From Streptomyces tardus (GTDB lineage Bacteria; Actinomycetota; Actinomycetes; Streptomycetales; Streptomycetaceae): a stretch of 64,000 bases of DNA. Within the stretch, counting starts at the first letter, position 1; the number at the start of each line of letters is the position of its first letter. Positions 42,885 to 52,510 of the stretch are shown here, one piece after another. The notes beneath the pieces were generated by a model. It made no database searches and had not been told where the DNA came from. It saw only the letters and a program-made list of their open reading frames with translations. A program made the position numbers and the translations under genes. Location: the NCBI RefSeq assembly GCF_018101125.2, contig NZ_JAELVF020000001.1:3076665-3140664 (forward strand), in the 5' to 3' direction.

Positions 42885-45416
42885 ATGCTCCGTACCGCCT
42901 TGCGCAACGTGCTTGCGCACAAGGCGCGGCTGCTGATGACAGCGCTCGCCGTGATGCTCGGTGTCGCCTTCGTCTCCGGCACCCTCGTCTTCACCTCCAC
43001 CATCTCGCAGGCATTCCAGAAGAGTTCCGAAGAGGGCTTCTCCCACGTGGACGTGGCCCTCCAGGCCGACCGCGACGGGTACGACGGCCTCGGCCAGCCC
43101 GAGCGCCTCAGCCAGAAGCTGCTGGAAGACGCAGCCAAGCTTCCGGGCACCGCCTCGGTGATCGGCGAGGCCTCCGGCTTCGCGGCGCTCGCCGACAAGG
43201 ACGACAAGCTCGTCGGTGAGGGCTGGGCCACCACCGGCGGCAACTACTACGTCGGCCAGAACGGCGAGGACCCCCGCTACCCGCTCAAGGACGGCCGCGC
43301 GCCCCAGAAGTCGGGTGAGATCGCGCTCGACTACAAGACCGCCGAGCGCACCGGCTACAAGGTCGGCGAGAAGGTGCGGATGTCCGTCGACGGTCCGGTC
43401 CGCCAGGACAAGATCGTCGGCATCTTCAACACCGACGACGGCAACGTCGCGGCCGGCGGCACCCTCGTGCTGTTCGACTCCAAGACCGCCCAGCAGCTCT
43501 TCACCGCACCCGGCGAGTACGAGCAGATCATTCTGAAGACCGCCGAGGGCACCTCCCAGAGCGAGCTGCGCAGCCAGGTCGAGAAGATCCTCCCCAAGGA
43601 CACCAAGGCCGTCACCGGCGAGAAGCTCGCCGAGGACCAGTCCGAGGCGATCGCGACCCAGATGAGCGGCATGCAGACCGGCCTGCTGGTCTTCGCGGGC
43701 ATCGCGCTCTTCGTCGGCATCTTCATCATCGCCAACACCTTCACCATGCTGGTCGCCCAGCGCACCAAGGAACTGGCGCTGATGCGTGCCATCGGTGCCA
43801 GCCGCCGGCAGGTCACCCGCTCGGTGCTGATCGAGGCGGCCGTGGTCGGTACGTTCGCCGCGGTACTGGGCCTGCTGGCCGGCATCGGCATCGGCGCCGG
43901 ACTGCGCTCGCTGATGAACAGCCTCGAAATGACCATCCCCGACGGCCCGTTGGTGATCGGCAGCTCCGCGGTCATCGCCTCGTTCGCCGTGGGTGTGCTG
44001 GTGACGATGCTCGCCGCCTGGCTGCCCGCGCGCAGGGCGGCCAAGATTCCGCCGGTGGCGGCGATGAGCAGCATCCACGCCGCGGCCACCACCCGCTCGC
44101 TGGTCGTGCGCAACTCCATCGGCTCGGTGCTCGCAGCCGGCGGTGGCGCCCTGGTGCTCGCCGGCACCGGCATGGGCATGGACGACGCCAAGGGCATCAT
44201 GGGCATCGGCGCGCTGCTGCTGGTCGTCGGTGTCTTCGTGCTGACGCCGCTGCTGTCCCGTCCGCTGATCGCCGCCGCGACGCCGCTGCTGCGCGTCTTC
44301 GGCATCTCCGGCAAGCTCGCCCGCCAGAACTCGGTCCGCAACCCCCGCCGTACGGCGGCCACCGCCTCCGCGCTGATGATCGGCCTCACGCTGATCACCG
44401 GTATGACGGTCATCGCGAGCAGCTTCCAGGAAGCCATCAACAAGATGGCGGCCGATTCCCTGAAGGCCGACTACACGATCAGCATGGCGAACATGTCGCC
44501 GCTGGCGCCCGAGGTCGGCCAGAAGCTGGAGCAGGACCCGGCCATCACCGCGGTCAGCCCGCTGCGCACCACCCAGGCCGAGGTCGAGGGCAAGAAGGAG
44601 ACGGTGGCCGGCGTCAACGGCGGCGACATCGAGAAGCTCCTCACCCTCAACTTCGAGTCCGGTTCGTTCGACGAACTGAACGGCAACAACGTCGTCGTCG
44701 ACAGGGACATGGCCAAGAAGAACGGGTGGAAGGAGGGCACGACGCTCCCGGTCACCTACGAGGACGGCCGGAGCGCCAAGCTCAACGTCACCGGCATCTA
44801 TGAGGGCAACCAGATGATCCAGGGCGTCCTCGCGGACACCCGGACCATCGAGCCGCACATGAAGCAGGTCGGCGACACCCAGGTCATGGTGAAGATGGAA
44901 GGCGGCATCACCGAGGCCAACAAGACCAAGCTGGAGGAGGCGCTCGGCAAGAACCCCGCGGTCCTCATCCAGGACCCGGAGGACATCTCCGAGGGCATCG
45001 CGATGCTCTTCACGATGCTGCTGAACATCCTCTACGGTCTGCTGGCCATGGCGGTCATCGTCGCCGTGCTCGGCGTTGTCAACACCCTTGCCATGTCGGT
45101 GTTCGAGCGCTCCCAGGAGATCGGGATGCTCCGCGCCATCGGTCTCGACCGGCGCGCGGTGAAGCGGATGGTCCGGCTGGAGTCCGTGGTGATCGCCCTG
45201 TTCGGCGGCGTCATGGGCATCGGCCTGGGCGTCTTCTTCGGCTGGGCGGTCGGCGAGGTCATCGGTTCCGGCCTCTCGACCTACGCGCTGCTGATCCCGT
45301 GGGACCGGCTGCTGATCTTCCTCGCGCTCGCCGCGGTGGTCGGCGTGCTGGCCGCGATGTGGCCGGCCCGCCGGGCGGCGAAGCTGAACATGCTGGAGTC
45401 GATCAAGGCCGAGTGA
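42885..45416 (+). CDS. FtsX-like ABC transporter permease
   Basis: An 843-residue permease with two FtsX-type halves. The first membrane helix (LLMTALAVMLGVAFVSGTLVF) is followed by an extracellular MacB-like domain (~residues 40-260). Three helices (for example GLLVFAGIALFVGIFIIANTF) and the RAIGASRRQV coupling loop come next. The second half repeats this pattern, with ARQNSVRNPRRTAATASALM, another extracellular domain and RAIGLDRRAVKRM. The C-terminus is WPARRAAKLNMLESI. Paired with the ATPase upstream. It may handle lipoprotein, antibiotic or envelope stress functions. Confidence 0.92.
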   Translation: MLRTALRNVLAHKARLLMTALAVMLGVAFVSGTLVFTSTISQAFQKSSEEGFSHVDVALQADRDGYDGLGQPERLSQKLLEDAAKLPGTASVIGEASGFAALADKDDKLVGEGWATTGGNYYVGQNGEDPRYPLKDGRAPQKSGEIALDYKTAERTGYKVGEKVRMSVDGPVRQDKIVGIFNTDDGNVAAGGTLVLFDSKTAQQLFTAPGEYEQIILKTAEGTSQSELRSQVEKILPKDTKAVTGEKLAEDQSEAIATQMSGMQTGLLVFAGIALFVGIFIIANTFTMLVAQRTKELALMRAIGASRRQVTRSVLIEAAVVGTFAAVLGLLAGIGIGAGLRSLMNSLEMTIPDGPLVIGSSAVIASFAVGVLVTMLAAWLPARRAAKIPPVAAMSSIHAAATTRSLVVRNSIGSVLAAGGGALVLAGTGMGMDDAKGIMGIGALLLVVGVFVLTPLLSRPLIAAATPLLRVFGISGKLARQNSVRNPRRTAATASALMIGLTLITGMTVIASSFQEAINKMAADSLKADYTISMANMSPLAPEVGQKLEQDPAITAVSPLRTTQAEVEGKKETVAGVNGGDIEKLLTLNFESGSFDELNGNNVVVDRDMAKKNGWKEGTTLPVTYEDGRSAKLNVTGIYEGNQMIQGVLADTRTIEPHMKQVGDTQVMVKMEGGITEANKTKLEEALGKNPAVLIQDPEDISEGIAMLFTMLLNILYGLLAMAVIVAVLGVVNTLAMSVFERSQEIGMLRAIGLDRRAVKRMVRLESVVIALFGGVMGIGLGVFFGWAVGEVIGSGLSTYALLIPWDRLLIFLALAAVVGVLAAMWPARRAAKLNMLESIKAE

Positions 45417-45458
45417 CGGTGGTGGGCACGGAGTCCGCGCCCACGTCCGCCTGAGAGC

Positions 45459-45493
45459 GAAGGGCCCCGACCGGGAGACGGTCGGGGCCCTTC
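45459..45493 (+). terminator. Bidirectional terminator
   Basis: A perfect 14-bp stem (GAAGGGCCCCGACC and complement, loop GGGAGAC) lies between the convergent permease and SGNH genes, with TTC on one side and GAA on the other. Confidence 0.85.
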
Positions 45494-45555
45494 ACCCTGT
45501 GGCGGTGGGGTGTTGACGCCCGCCGAGGGTGTGCCGCGGAGTCGGAGCGGTGTGC

Positions 45556-46695
45556 TCAGCGCAGGGGCGGGTGGGTCCGGCGGGGCGACGCGTTGCCGTC
45601 GACATCCTTCGCCGCGGGACCCTCGCCACCGTCCGGCCCGGTCCCGTTCTCCGTTGTGGCCTGCGTGCCGGTCGCCTCCTGCGAACCGGCCGTCTCCTCC
45701 GTGCCGGTGGGCTCGGGATCCTGTGCGGGCACCCTCCGGCGCCTGCGGTGCCGCAACTGGGCCCACGGCCCTCGCGTGGCGACGACCTCGGTGCCGCCCT
45801 CCGCCGCGGCCTCCGCCGCGGCCCTGGCGACCGGCAGCACGCCCTCGCGCCGCGCGGGCTCCACCGGCTCCTCGGCCGTGGGCCACAGCCCCAGGGTGGC
45901 GCAGAGGGTGGGCAGTACGGCCATCCCGGCGGTCGCGTAGCCCTCGGCGGAGGGGTGGTAGTTGTCCGGGCCGAACAGCTCCCCGGGGTTGGCGGCGAAC
46001 TCCGGTCCCAGGAGATCGCCCAACGAGACCGTACGGCCGCCCAGTTCGACCACCGCGATGGTCTGGGCGGCAGCGAGCTGACGGCTGAGCCTGCGGGCGA
46101 GCCAGCGCAGCGGCTGGCCGACCGGCTCGACGGAGCCGAGGTCCGGGCAGGTGCCCACGACCACTTCGCTGCCGGCTGTGCGCAGCCGCGCGACCGCCTC
46201 CGAGAGGTGGCGCACCGACGCCGCGAGCGGCATCCGGCCGGTGACGTCGTTGGCGCCGATCATGATGACGCAGACCTCGGGAGCGCGTTCCCGCTCCGAG
46301 AGGAGAGTGATGACCTGGCGCTCCAGATCGTCCGACATCGCCCCGGGCAGCGCCACGTTGCGCAGCTCGACGGGGCGTTCGGCGACGGCGGCGAGGCCGG
46401 AGGCCAGCAGCGCGCCGGGTGTCTGCCGGGCACGGTGCACACCCTGGCCGGCGGCGGTGGAGTCACCGAGGAAACCGAGCAGCAGCGGGCGCCCCACCAG
46501 GGGATCGCGGCCGAACGCGGTGCCGTAGAGACCGTCGGCCATCGGCGGTACGTCGTCGGAGATGCCGAGCCTGCGCTTGGCCAACTGCGCCTCGGCGAGC
46601 AGCAGTCCGACCGCGGCGCCGCCCAGCAGCCCGATCCCGCCCCCGCCGAACGCCGCCGCTGTCGCGATCCGCCGTGCCACCGTCGCCCTGGACAT
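45556..46695 (-). CDS. SGNH/GDSL hydrolase
   Basis: A 379-residue hydrolase. ATG 46695 gives a basic start and one hydrophobic segment (AAAFGGGGIGLLGGAAVGLLLAEA, 24 residues), so it is membrane-anchored or exported. LGFLGDSTAAGQG (block I, Ser), VALPGAMSDDLERQV, VCVIMIGANDVTGRM (block III, Asn) and DNYHPSAEGYATAG (Asp-x-x-His) complete the SGNH set. The C-terminal ~70 residues are a charged Thr/Glu/Gly tail. It probably hydrolyses or transacylates an ester in lipid or cell wall. Upstream of cystathionine beta-synthase and divergent from it. Confidence 0.87.
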   Translation of the reverse strand: MSRATVARRIATAAAFGGGGIGLLGGAAVGLLLAEAQLAKRRLGISDDVPPMADGLYGTAFGRDPLVGRPLLLGFLGDSTAAGQGVHRARQTPGALLASGLAAVAERPVELRNVALPGAMSDDLERQVITLLSERERAPEVCVIMIGANDVTGRMPLAASVRHLSEAVARLRTAGSEVVVGTCPDLGSVEPVGQPLRWLARRLSRQLAAAQTIAVVELGGRTVSLGDLLGPEFAANPGELFGPDNYHPSAEGYATAGMAVLPTLCATLGLWPTAEEPVEPARREGVLPVARAAAEAAAEGGTEVVATRGPWAQLRHRRRRRVPAQDPEPTGTEETAGSQEATGTQATTENGTGPDGGEGPAAKDVDGNASPRRTHPPLR

Positions 46696-46901
46696 AAATC
46701 CGGTCCCGCCTCCCTGCGCACGCCTGCCGAGGGCGCCGCCCCCGGTTCCCGTGTCGTGTAGTGCCGTGCTCCCTGATCGCTCTGCTGCCCATTGGTTGCC
46801 CATTGTTGCGACCGCGGAACGCGTGCTTGTGCCGTTGACGTCGCAATAGGCTGCTGACACGGGCCCGCGACCGCGGGTGCCCCGAGAACGCGGAGACCAC
46901 T

Positions 46902-48287
46902 GTGCAGTATCACGAGTCCATGATTGAGCTTGTCGGCAACACCCCGCTGGTCAAGCTGAACAACGTCGCCTCACCGACCGGGGCCACCGTCCTGGCGAAG
47001 GTGGAGTACTTCAATCCCGGAGCCTCGGTGAAGGACCGTATCGCGCTCCGGATGATCGAGGCCGCCGAACGTTCCGGCGAACTCCTGCCGGGCGGCACCA
47101 TCGTCGAGCCCACCTCCGGCAACACCGGTGTCGGCCTGGCGATCGTGGCGCAGCAGAAAGGCTACCGCTGCCTGTTCGTCTGCCCGGACAAGGTGTCCAC
47201 GGACAAGATCAACGTGCTGCGGGCGTACGGCGCCGAGGTCGTGGTCTGCCCCACGGCCGTCGACCCCTCGCACCCGGACTCCTACTACAACGTCTCCGAC
47301 CGGCTCGTGCGCGAGACCCCCGGAGCCTGGAAGCCCGACCAGTACAGCAACCCCAACAACCCGCGCTCGCACTACGAGACGACGGGCCCGGAGCTGTGGG
47401 AGCAGACCGAGGGACGCATCACCCACTTCGTCGCGGGCATCGGGACCGGCGGCACCATCTCCGGCACCGGGCGCTATCTGAAGGAGGCGTCCGAGGGCGG
47501 TGTGCGGATCGTCGGCGCCGACCCGGAGGGTTCGGTGTACTCCGGCGGCTCGGGGCGGCCGTATCTGACCGAGGGCGTCGGCGAGGACTTCTGGCCGACC
47601 GCCTATGACGGCAAGGTCGTCGACGAGATCATCGCGGTCTCCGACAAGGACAGCTTCCGGATGACCCGCAGGCTCGCCCGCGAGGAGGGGCTGCTGGTGG
47701 GCGGCTCCTGCGGGATGGCGGTGGTGGCCGCGCTGGAGGTCGCCGAGCGCCTGACGCCCGAGGACGTCGTCGTGGTGCTGCTGCCCGACAGCGGACGCGG
47801 CTACCTCAGCAAGATCTTCAACGACGAGTGGATGGCGGACTACGGCTTCCTGGAGAGCGAGAAGGACGAGGTCCGGGTCGCGGACGTGCTCAAGCACAAG
47901 GAGGGCGCGATGCCCTCGCTGGTGCACATGCACCCGGACGAGACCGTCGGTGAGGCCATCGACGTGCTGCGGGAGTACGGCGTCTCGCAGATGCCGATCG
48001 TCAAGCCCGGCGCCGGCCACCCCGACGTGATGGCGGCCGAGGTCGTCGGCTCGGTGGTCGAACGGGAGCTGCTGGACGCGCTGTTCACCAAGCGGGCGAG
48101 CCTGGCCGACCCGTTGGAGAAGCACATGAGCGCACCGCTGCCGCAGGTCGGGTCGGGCGAGCCGGTGCCGGACCTGATGGCGGTGCTGGAGGGCGCCGAC
48201 GCGGCGATCGTACTGGTGGAGGGCAAGCCCACCGGCGTGGTCAGCCGACAGGACCTGCTGGCCTTTCTGGCGCGCACGGCGAAGTGA
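46902..48287 (+). CDS. Cystathionine beta-synthase
   Basis: A 461-residue PLP enzyme condensing serine and homocysteine to cystathionine. GTG 46902 has GGAG ~7 bases upstream. ELVGNTPLVKLN starts the catalytic domain; the PLP Lys is in NPGASVKDRIAL (residue 44), EPTSGNTGVGLA binds the cofactor and FVAGIGTGGTISGTGRYL its phosphate. A C-terminal pair of CBS domains (VHMHPDETVGEAIDVLREYG and GVVSRQDLLAFL) may sense adenylates. In the usual Streptomyces core position. Cysteine synthase is a less likely alternative given the CBS domains and YSNPNNPRSHYE. Confidence 0.93.
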   Translation: MQYHESMIELVGNTPLVKLNNVASPTGATVLAKVEYFNPGASVKDRIALRMIEAAERSGELLPGGTIVEPTSGNTGVGLAIVAQQKGYRCLFVCPDKVSTDKINVLRAYGAEVVVCPTAVDPSHPDSYYNVSDRLVRETPGAWKPDQYSNPNNPRSHYETTGPELWEQTEGRITHFVAGIGTGGTISGTGRYLKEASEGGVRIVGADPEGSVYSGGSGRPYLTEGVGEDFWPTAYDGKVVDEIIAVSDKDSFRMTRRLAREEGLLVGGSCGMAVVAALEVAERLTPEDVVVVLLPDSGRGYLSKIFNDEWMADYGFLESEKDEVRVADVLKHKEGAMPSLVHMHPDETVGEAIDVLREYGVSQMPIVKPGAGHPDVMAAEVVGSVVERELLDALFTKRASLADPLEKHMSAPLPQVGSGEPVPDLMAVLEGADAAIVLVEGKPTGVVSRQDLLAFLARTAK

Positions 48288-48868
48288 GCCGAGCGGCGAT
48301 CCGTCGACTCGCCCGCGCAGTGGGGGAGTCGAGACCTTCGCGGGGCCCTGCGCGTACGGGCGCCCGCGAACCGCACCGCAAGTGTCACGGCGCCGCAAAG
48401 TGGGGTTAACACCGGTACGGCAGTGTGGTGGGTGTCGGCATCGCAGCCGACGCAGCGGCGCCAAGCTTCCGGAGCGGCTCCCGGACTCATTGGCGGCCCT
48501 GCACGTGACGCACTCTGACGCGTCCGTGCCCGGCGGGAGTCGCCGTCGTCCCGCTCCCGGTGGCCTGTCCACCGGGGGTGCGGCGGCTCCCGCCCACTTC
48601 TCCACCTCTCGCACCTCTCGCACCTCCCACCGGACTTCCGGGCTCACCGGTCGCGCGACGCACGTGCCGTGCCGTGCGGTCACCGGGCCGCGGGTCTGGC
48701 GGAGTGTGTGCTCGCTGGAGCGCACGGTTGACGGGTCTGCGTTGACGGGCCTGCGTTGTACGGGCCTGCGTTGACGGTGCGTGAGCCGACGGGGAGCGGG
48801 GCGTCTTCGATGCGGCTCGCTTCGCCGCGGGGCGCTTCGGACTGTGCGGGGCAGCCTCCCAGGGCTCG
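48288..48868. other. Intergenic region with simple repeats
   Basis: Between two convergent genes. A 14-bp unit close to GTTGACGGGCCTGC occurs three times at 48727-48769 with a fourth partial copy, and CACCTCTCG words repeat near 48603-48628. Open frames here lack coding character and start signals. No RNA gene is recognised. Confidence 0.6.
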
Positions 48869-49288
48869 CTACCAGTCGGTCTCGCCGTGCTCCTTCTGTC
48901 TCCTGGTCCAGGACACCCGGCCGATCGAATACACCGCGTTCACCCCGACGATGCCCATCCAGGCGGTGGCGAGCCCCGGCAGCCCGGCGTTGACCACCGC
49001 GATCGCCGACAGCGGGATCGCCAGGATCAGGCTGAGCACCGCCAGTCCGAATGTCGCTCCCAGCCCGCTGATGACCGGCCCCTCCGTCTGTGTGCTGCCC
49101 CGTGCGATGGCCATCTGCTGCTCGGCCAACTGCCTGCGCACACGCTTGTCCACCACCGAGTCGACCTTGTGGTCCAGCTTCTCGATGAAGGAGTCGACGA
49201 GCTCGGACTCGTACTCCGAGCCGAGGTCCTTGCGCGTCTGCAGCGTGGCGTCGAGCTCCTTCCGGAGCTCCGGTTCCTGGTGGTCCAT
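48869..49288 (-). CDS. Small integral membrane protein
   Basis: A 139-residue protein, probably with a coiled-coil-like acidic N-terminus (LDATLQTRKDLGSEYESELV and FIEKLDHKVDSVVDKRV) and two membrane helices (FGLAVLSLILAIPLSAIAVV and LPGLATAWMGIVGVNAVYSI). I do not recognise a function; similar short proteins are common in Streptomyces. No ribosome site precedes ATG 49288. TAGCGT lies six bases upstream on the same strand, so it is probably leaderless. Confidence 0.78.
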   Translation of the reverse strand: MDHQEPELRKELDATLQTRKDLGSEYESELVDSFIEKLDHKVDSVVDKRVRRQLAEQQMAIARGSTQTEGPVISGLGATFGLAVLSLILAIPLSAIAVVNAGLPGLATAWMGIVGVNAVYSIGRVSWTRRQKEHGETDW

Positions 49289-49609
49289 GGGACAACGCTA
49301 GACCGCGGGACCGAGCGACGGCAGTGGTGCTAACCCCCCAGTCGTCCCCAGGTTTCACTCAGTTCCGGACTGCGGCTTTCCGCAGTCCGCCCGGTCGGCG
49401 CGACGTGTCCGTGCGGTCGGCGCGACGCTTCTGTGCGGTTCTGTGCGGTCCGGCGCTGTCCGGTGCCGGCCGCAGCCGTCCGGTGCGGGGCGCGGAACGT
49501 CCGGGCAGTCGCGGCTTGCTCCACTGCATGGAGTCATGCAGAGTCATGAGTCGATGAATGGCGGTGGGACTTTCGTGACGGGCGCGGGCCGGACGGTGGC
49601 GAGGTACAG
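49289..49609 (+). promoter_or_regulatory. Upstream region of the RpiR regulator with a dyad
   Basis: CTGCAT-GGAGTC-ATGCAG (49524-49541) is a perfect dyad 70 bp before the regulator start, with GAGTCATG repeated directly at 49531 and 49541. It is a plausible autoregulatory site. The earlier part is T/G-rich with repeated GTGCGGT words and no gene. Confidence 0.45.
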
Positions 49610-50455
49610 GTGAACGGTGTGAGCGGAGCGAGCACGCGGTTGCAGAAGCTCTTCGAGGGCCACCGGCTGACGCCGACCCAACGGCGGATCGCGCAGTGCC
49701 TGGTGCGCAGGGCCGGCGACGCGCCGTTCCTCTCCAGCGTCGAACTCGCGGAGCTCGCCGGCGTCAGCCAGCCCTCGGTGACCAGGTTCGCCGTCGCGCT
49801 CGGCTTCGACGGCTATCCCGGACTGCGCCGTCATCTGCGCGAGCACGGCCCGACCGGGACCGAGGACGCCGGCCCGCCCGCCGGCAACAGCTACCAGCAG
49901 GCCATCCACGCCGAGATCGAGAATCTGCGGATGCTCGCCGCGCAGCTCGCGGACCCCGTTCCGGTGGCCGAGGCGGGGGCCCTGCTCGCGGCCTCACGCC
50001 CGCTGCCGGTGCTCGGGCTGCGTGCCGCCTCGGCCCAGGCCCGCGGCTTCGCCTACTTCGCCGCGAAGGTCCACCCCGACGTACGCCTGCTCGACGAGGG
50101 CGGCACGATGCTCGCCGACCGTATCGACGCGGCCGTCCGCGCGGGCGCGAGCGCGCTGCTGTGCTTCGCGCTCCCGCGCCATCCCCGTGAGGTCGCGGCG
50201 GCGCTGGACCAGGCGCGTACGGCGGGGCTGCGGGTGGTGACGGTGGCCGACAGTGCCTTCGCACCCGTCGCGGCCGGCGGGGACATCCTGCTTCCGGCCG
50301 CCGTCGGTACCGGCCTCGCCTTCGACACCGCCTGCGCCCCGATGCTGCTGGGACGCGCGTTGCTGGAAGCGATTTGCGACCAACTTCCGGAAGCGCAGGC
50401 ACGGTTGGAGGAGTTCGACGCCAGGGCGACCGAGCGCGGTCTGTTCCTGGAGTGA
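49610..50455 (+). CDS. MurR/RpiR family transcriptional regulator
   Basis: A 281-residue regulator. GTG 49610 has GAGG five bases upstream. The N-terminal HTH-6 domain reads LTPTQRRIAQCLVRRAG through LAELAGVSQPSVTRFAVALGF. From about residue 110 a SIS sugar-phosphate-binding domain follows (VLGLRAASAQARGFAYF, ALLCFALPRHPREVAAALD, DILLPAAVGTGLAFDTAC). Family members sense phosphorylated sugars such as MurNAc-6-P. The regulated genes are not adjacent. Confidence 0.9.
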   Translation: MNGVSGASTRLQKLFEGHRLTPTQRRIAQCLVRRAGDAPFLSSVELAELAGVSQPSVTRFAVALGFDGYPGLRRHLREHGPTGTEDAGPPAGNSYQQAIHAEIENLRMLAAQLADPVPVAEAGALLAASRPLPVLGLRAASAQARGFAYFAAKVHPDVRLLDEGGTMLADRIDAAVRAGASALLCFALPRHPREVAAALDQARTAGLRVVTVADSAFAPVAAGGDILLPAAVGTGLAFDTACAPMLLGRALLEAICDQLPEAQARLEEFDARATERGLFLE

Positions 50456-50560
50456 CCGGCGGCCCGTTTCCTACCGAGGCGGGGCGAACCGGCGGCCCGT
50501 TCCCGGGGCGGGGATCCGCCCGCGCGCACGCGGCGGGAGTGTCCGGGCGGGAGCGGGTGC

Positions 50561-50878
50561 TCAGCGCAGGGCGTCGGCGTGCTCCTCCAGCAGGCTCAGT
50601 GCCCGCGCGGGATCGTCCGGAGCGCCGTGCTCGGCGAGCGCGGCGGCAAGATCGTGCCCCACCACCGCGAGCTGGTCGCCCGCGGTGAACTCGCCGACGC
50701 GAGGCAGCGGGCGGGGCGCCGTACCCGGCTCCTCCAACTGCTGGGCGCTCAGGGCGAGTTCGCAGGACAGGGCGTACGCCGCCTCGGCCGCGCCGCGGCG
50801 CAGCGCACTCTGCGGCAGGGCACGCACACGGTCGGCGAGCCTGTCCACGGCTGTCACGAGCGGGGTCACATCGGGCAC
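50561..50878 (-). CDS. Hypothetical protein
   Basis: A 105-residue, largely alpha-helical soluble protein with no motif I recognise (VTAVDRLADRVRALP, SCELALSAQQLE, LSLLEEHADALR). It is supported by a leaderless start: TAGGGT lies six bases before GTG 50878 on the minus strand. Divergent from the DUF4287 gene. The function cannot be deduced. Confidence 0.7.
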   Translation of the reverse strand: MPDVTPLVTAVDRLADRVRALPQSALRRGAAEAAYALSCELALSAQQLEEPGTAPRPLPRVGEFTAGDQLAVVGHDLAAALAEHGAPDDPARALSLLEEHADALR

Positions 50879-50973
50879 GGCGCAACCCTATGCGTCCCCA
50901 AGGCGGTGTTGCCAACGTCCGTGCGGTCGGGCACGGTTGCCGGAAGGCTCAGCGAACGCCTCCGGAGGCGCCG

Positions 50974-51207
50974 ATGTCCCAGGTCTTCGACGAAGCAACT
51001 CACCGGAATCTGCTCGCCCGCATCCCCGACTGCACCGGCCGCGAAGTCGGCTACTGGCTCCGCATGGTGGACGAGGGCCCGGCTCTCACCCGCCTCGAGG
51101 AGAAGGTCGGCTGGCTGCGAGGAGAGCACCAGCTCGCCCGCGGTCACGCCAAGGCGATCGTCCTCGAACACGACAGAAGGCGCGGCCGGGCGGCGCGCAG
51201 ATACTGA
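50974..51207 (+). CDS. DUF4287-type protein
   Basis: A 77-residue protein with GGAGG six bases before ATG 50974. CTGREVGYWLRMVDEG and KVGWLRGEHQLARGHAKAIV resemble DUF4287 domains, often tied to DUF5655 proteins. Basic C-terminus (HDRRRGRAARRY). Function unknown. Confidence 0.75.
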   Translation: MSQVFDEATHRNLLARIPDCTGREVGYWLRMVDEGPALTRLEEKVGWLRGEHQLARGHAKAIVLEHDRRRGRAARRY

Positions 51208-51250
51208 CCCCGCCGCCGATCACTCGGCGCGTCCCGTCCGTCGACACACG

Positions 51251-51290
51251 ACGGAGGGCCTGCAGGAAGCTTCTCCCGCAGGCCCTCCGT
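51251..51290 (+). terminator. Bidirectional terminator
   Basis: ACGGAGGGCCTGC pairs exactly with GCAGGCCCTCCGT (13 bp) across a 14-base loop, between the convergent DUF4287 and Bax-inhibitor-like genes. Confidence 0.8.
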
Positions 51291-51324
51291 ACGGCGCTGC
51301 TCGGTTCATTGCCGGTGCGTGGCC

Positions 51325-52170
51325 TCAGTCGCTGTTGAGGATCCAGGCCAGGCGCAGGAACTCGAAGTAGATCCAGGCCAGGGTGACCGTCAGGCCGAAC
51401 GCCGCCAGCCAGGACTCCTTGGCCGGGGCGCCGTAGGCGATGCCGTCCTCGACCTGCTTGAAGTCCAGCGCGAGGAAGAGCGCCGCGATGCAGACCCCGG
51501 CGATGCCCATCAGGATGCCGACCCAGCCGGTGCGGAATCCCATGCCGTCGCCGGCACCGAAGAGCGCGAAGCCGAGGTTGACCAGCGAGAGGACCGCGTA
51601 GCCGATACCGGCGGCGATGGCGAACCGCATGAAGCGGCGGTTGACCTGGATGATGCCGGTTCGGTAGAGGAACAGCACCGCCGCGAAGACCGCCATGGTG
51701 CCGATGACCGCCTGCATGGCGGCGCCGGGCGCCCACTTGTTGACGAAGTTGCTCATCGCGCCGAGGAAGATGCCCTCGGCCACGGCGTAGCCGAGGATGA
51801 TCCCGGGCGACGGCTCACGCTTGAAGGACTGCCAGAGGCCGAGACCCATGGCCACGAGCGCGCCGACGATGGCGATGCCCATGCCCAGGTTGAGGATCCA
51901 GGCGACAGCCGCGGCGGCGACGACGGTGCCCAGCGTGATCGCGGTCTTGGAGACGACGTTTTCCATCGTCATCCGGTCGGACTGCGGCGGGGCGGCGGGC
52001 GGGAAGCCCGCGGTGCCCGGCTGGGGCTGTGCGTAGGGGTTGTTCGCGTAGGGGTTCGCCGCGGGGGCGCCCTGGGCATAGGGATTCCCGGCCTGCGGGC
52101 CGGCGTTGAAGCCCGCCTGGCCTCCCTGGCCGATTCCCCGTCGCGAGAAGACCGGGTTACTGCTCCTCAT
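51325..52170 (-). CDS. Bax inhibitor-1/YccA family membrane protein
   Basis: A 281-residue protein. ATG 52170 has GGAGGAG just upstream. The N-terminal ~70 residues are a Gly/Asn/Pro/Ala/Gln-rich cytoplasmic tail with NPYAQ/NPYAN repeats. About seven membrane helices follow, including TAITLGTVVAAAAVAWIL, GYAVAEGIFLGAMSNFV and LDFKQVEDGIAYGAP; the last holds the conserved Asp-rich segment. Family members form pH-sensitive calcium leak channels in some bacteria. The physiological role here is unknown. Confidence 0.88.
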   Translation of the reverse strand: MRSSNPVFSRRGIGQGGQAGFNAGPQAGNPYAQGAPAANPYANNPYAQPQPGTAGFPPAAPPQSDRMTMENVVSKTAITLGTVVAAAAVAWILNLGMGIAIVGALVAMGLGLWQSFKREPSPGIILGYAVAEGIFLGAMSNFVNKWAPGAAMQAVIGTMAVFAAVLFLYRTGIIQVNRRFMRFAIAAGIGYAVLSLVNLGFALFGAGDGMGFRTGWVGILMGIAGVCIAALFLALDFKQVEDGIAYGAPAKESWLAAFGLTVTLAWIYFEFLRLAWILNSD

Positions 52171-52510
52171 CTCACTCCTCCATGGCCGCACGGCACGGCC
52201 TTGCGTACAAGAGTAATGGGTTAGCAAAGACCGCACGCTAGTGCACCGGTGAGAACGAAAGGAAGCCTTGTTTTGTTCCGGTTCTGTTCCGGGTTGCGGC
52301 GGCGTCCGGTTCGGAGGCCGGTGCGCGGTGGCGGTTCGGGCCCGCGGAGCGTCCGGGTCGGCCGTGCGAGTCGCGTGTGGGGCCGATCGCCGCAAGGCGC
52401 TTGCGGCGGCGGGGTGTTGCGAGCCGCATCACACCGGGGGGACCGTGACCTGTGCGCTACGCGCGGGTAGCTTCCCAGACAGTCAGCCCTTCCCCGTCTC
52501 TGGAGCCGTC
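52171..52510. other. Divergent promoter region
   Basis: Between the Bax-inhibitor-like gene (minus) and the thiolase gene (plus). TAGCTT (52466-52471) is a good -10 for the thiolase, giving a short leader. A low-GC patch (52201-52230) probably holds the minus promoter. No gene is supported. Confidence 0.4.
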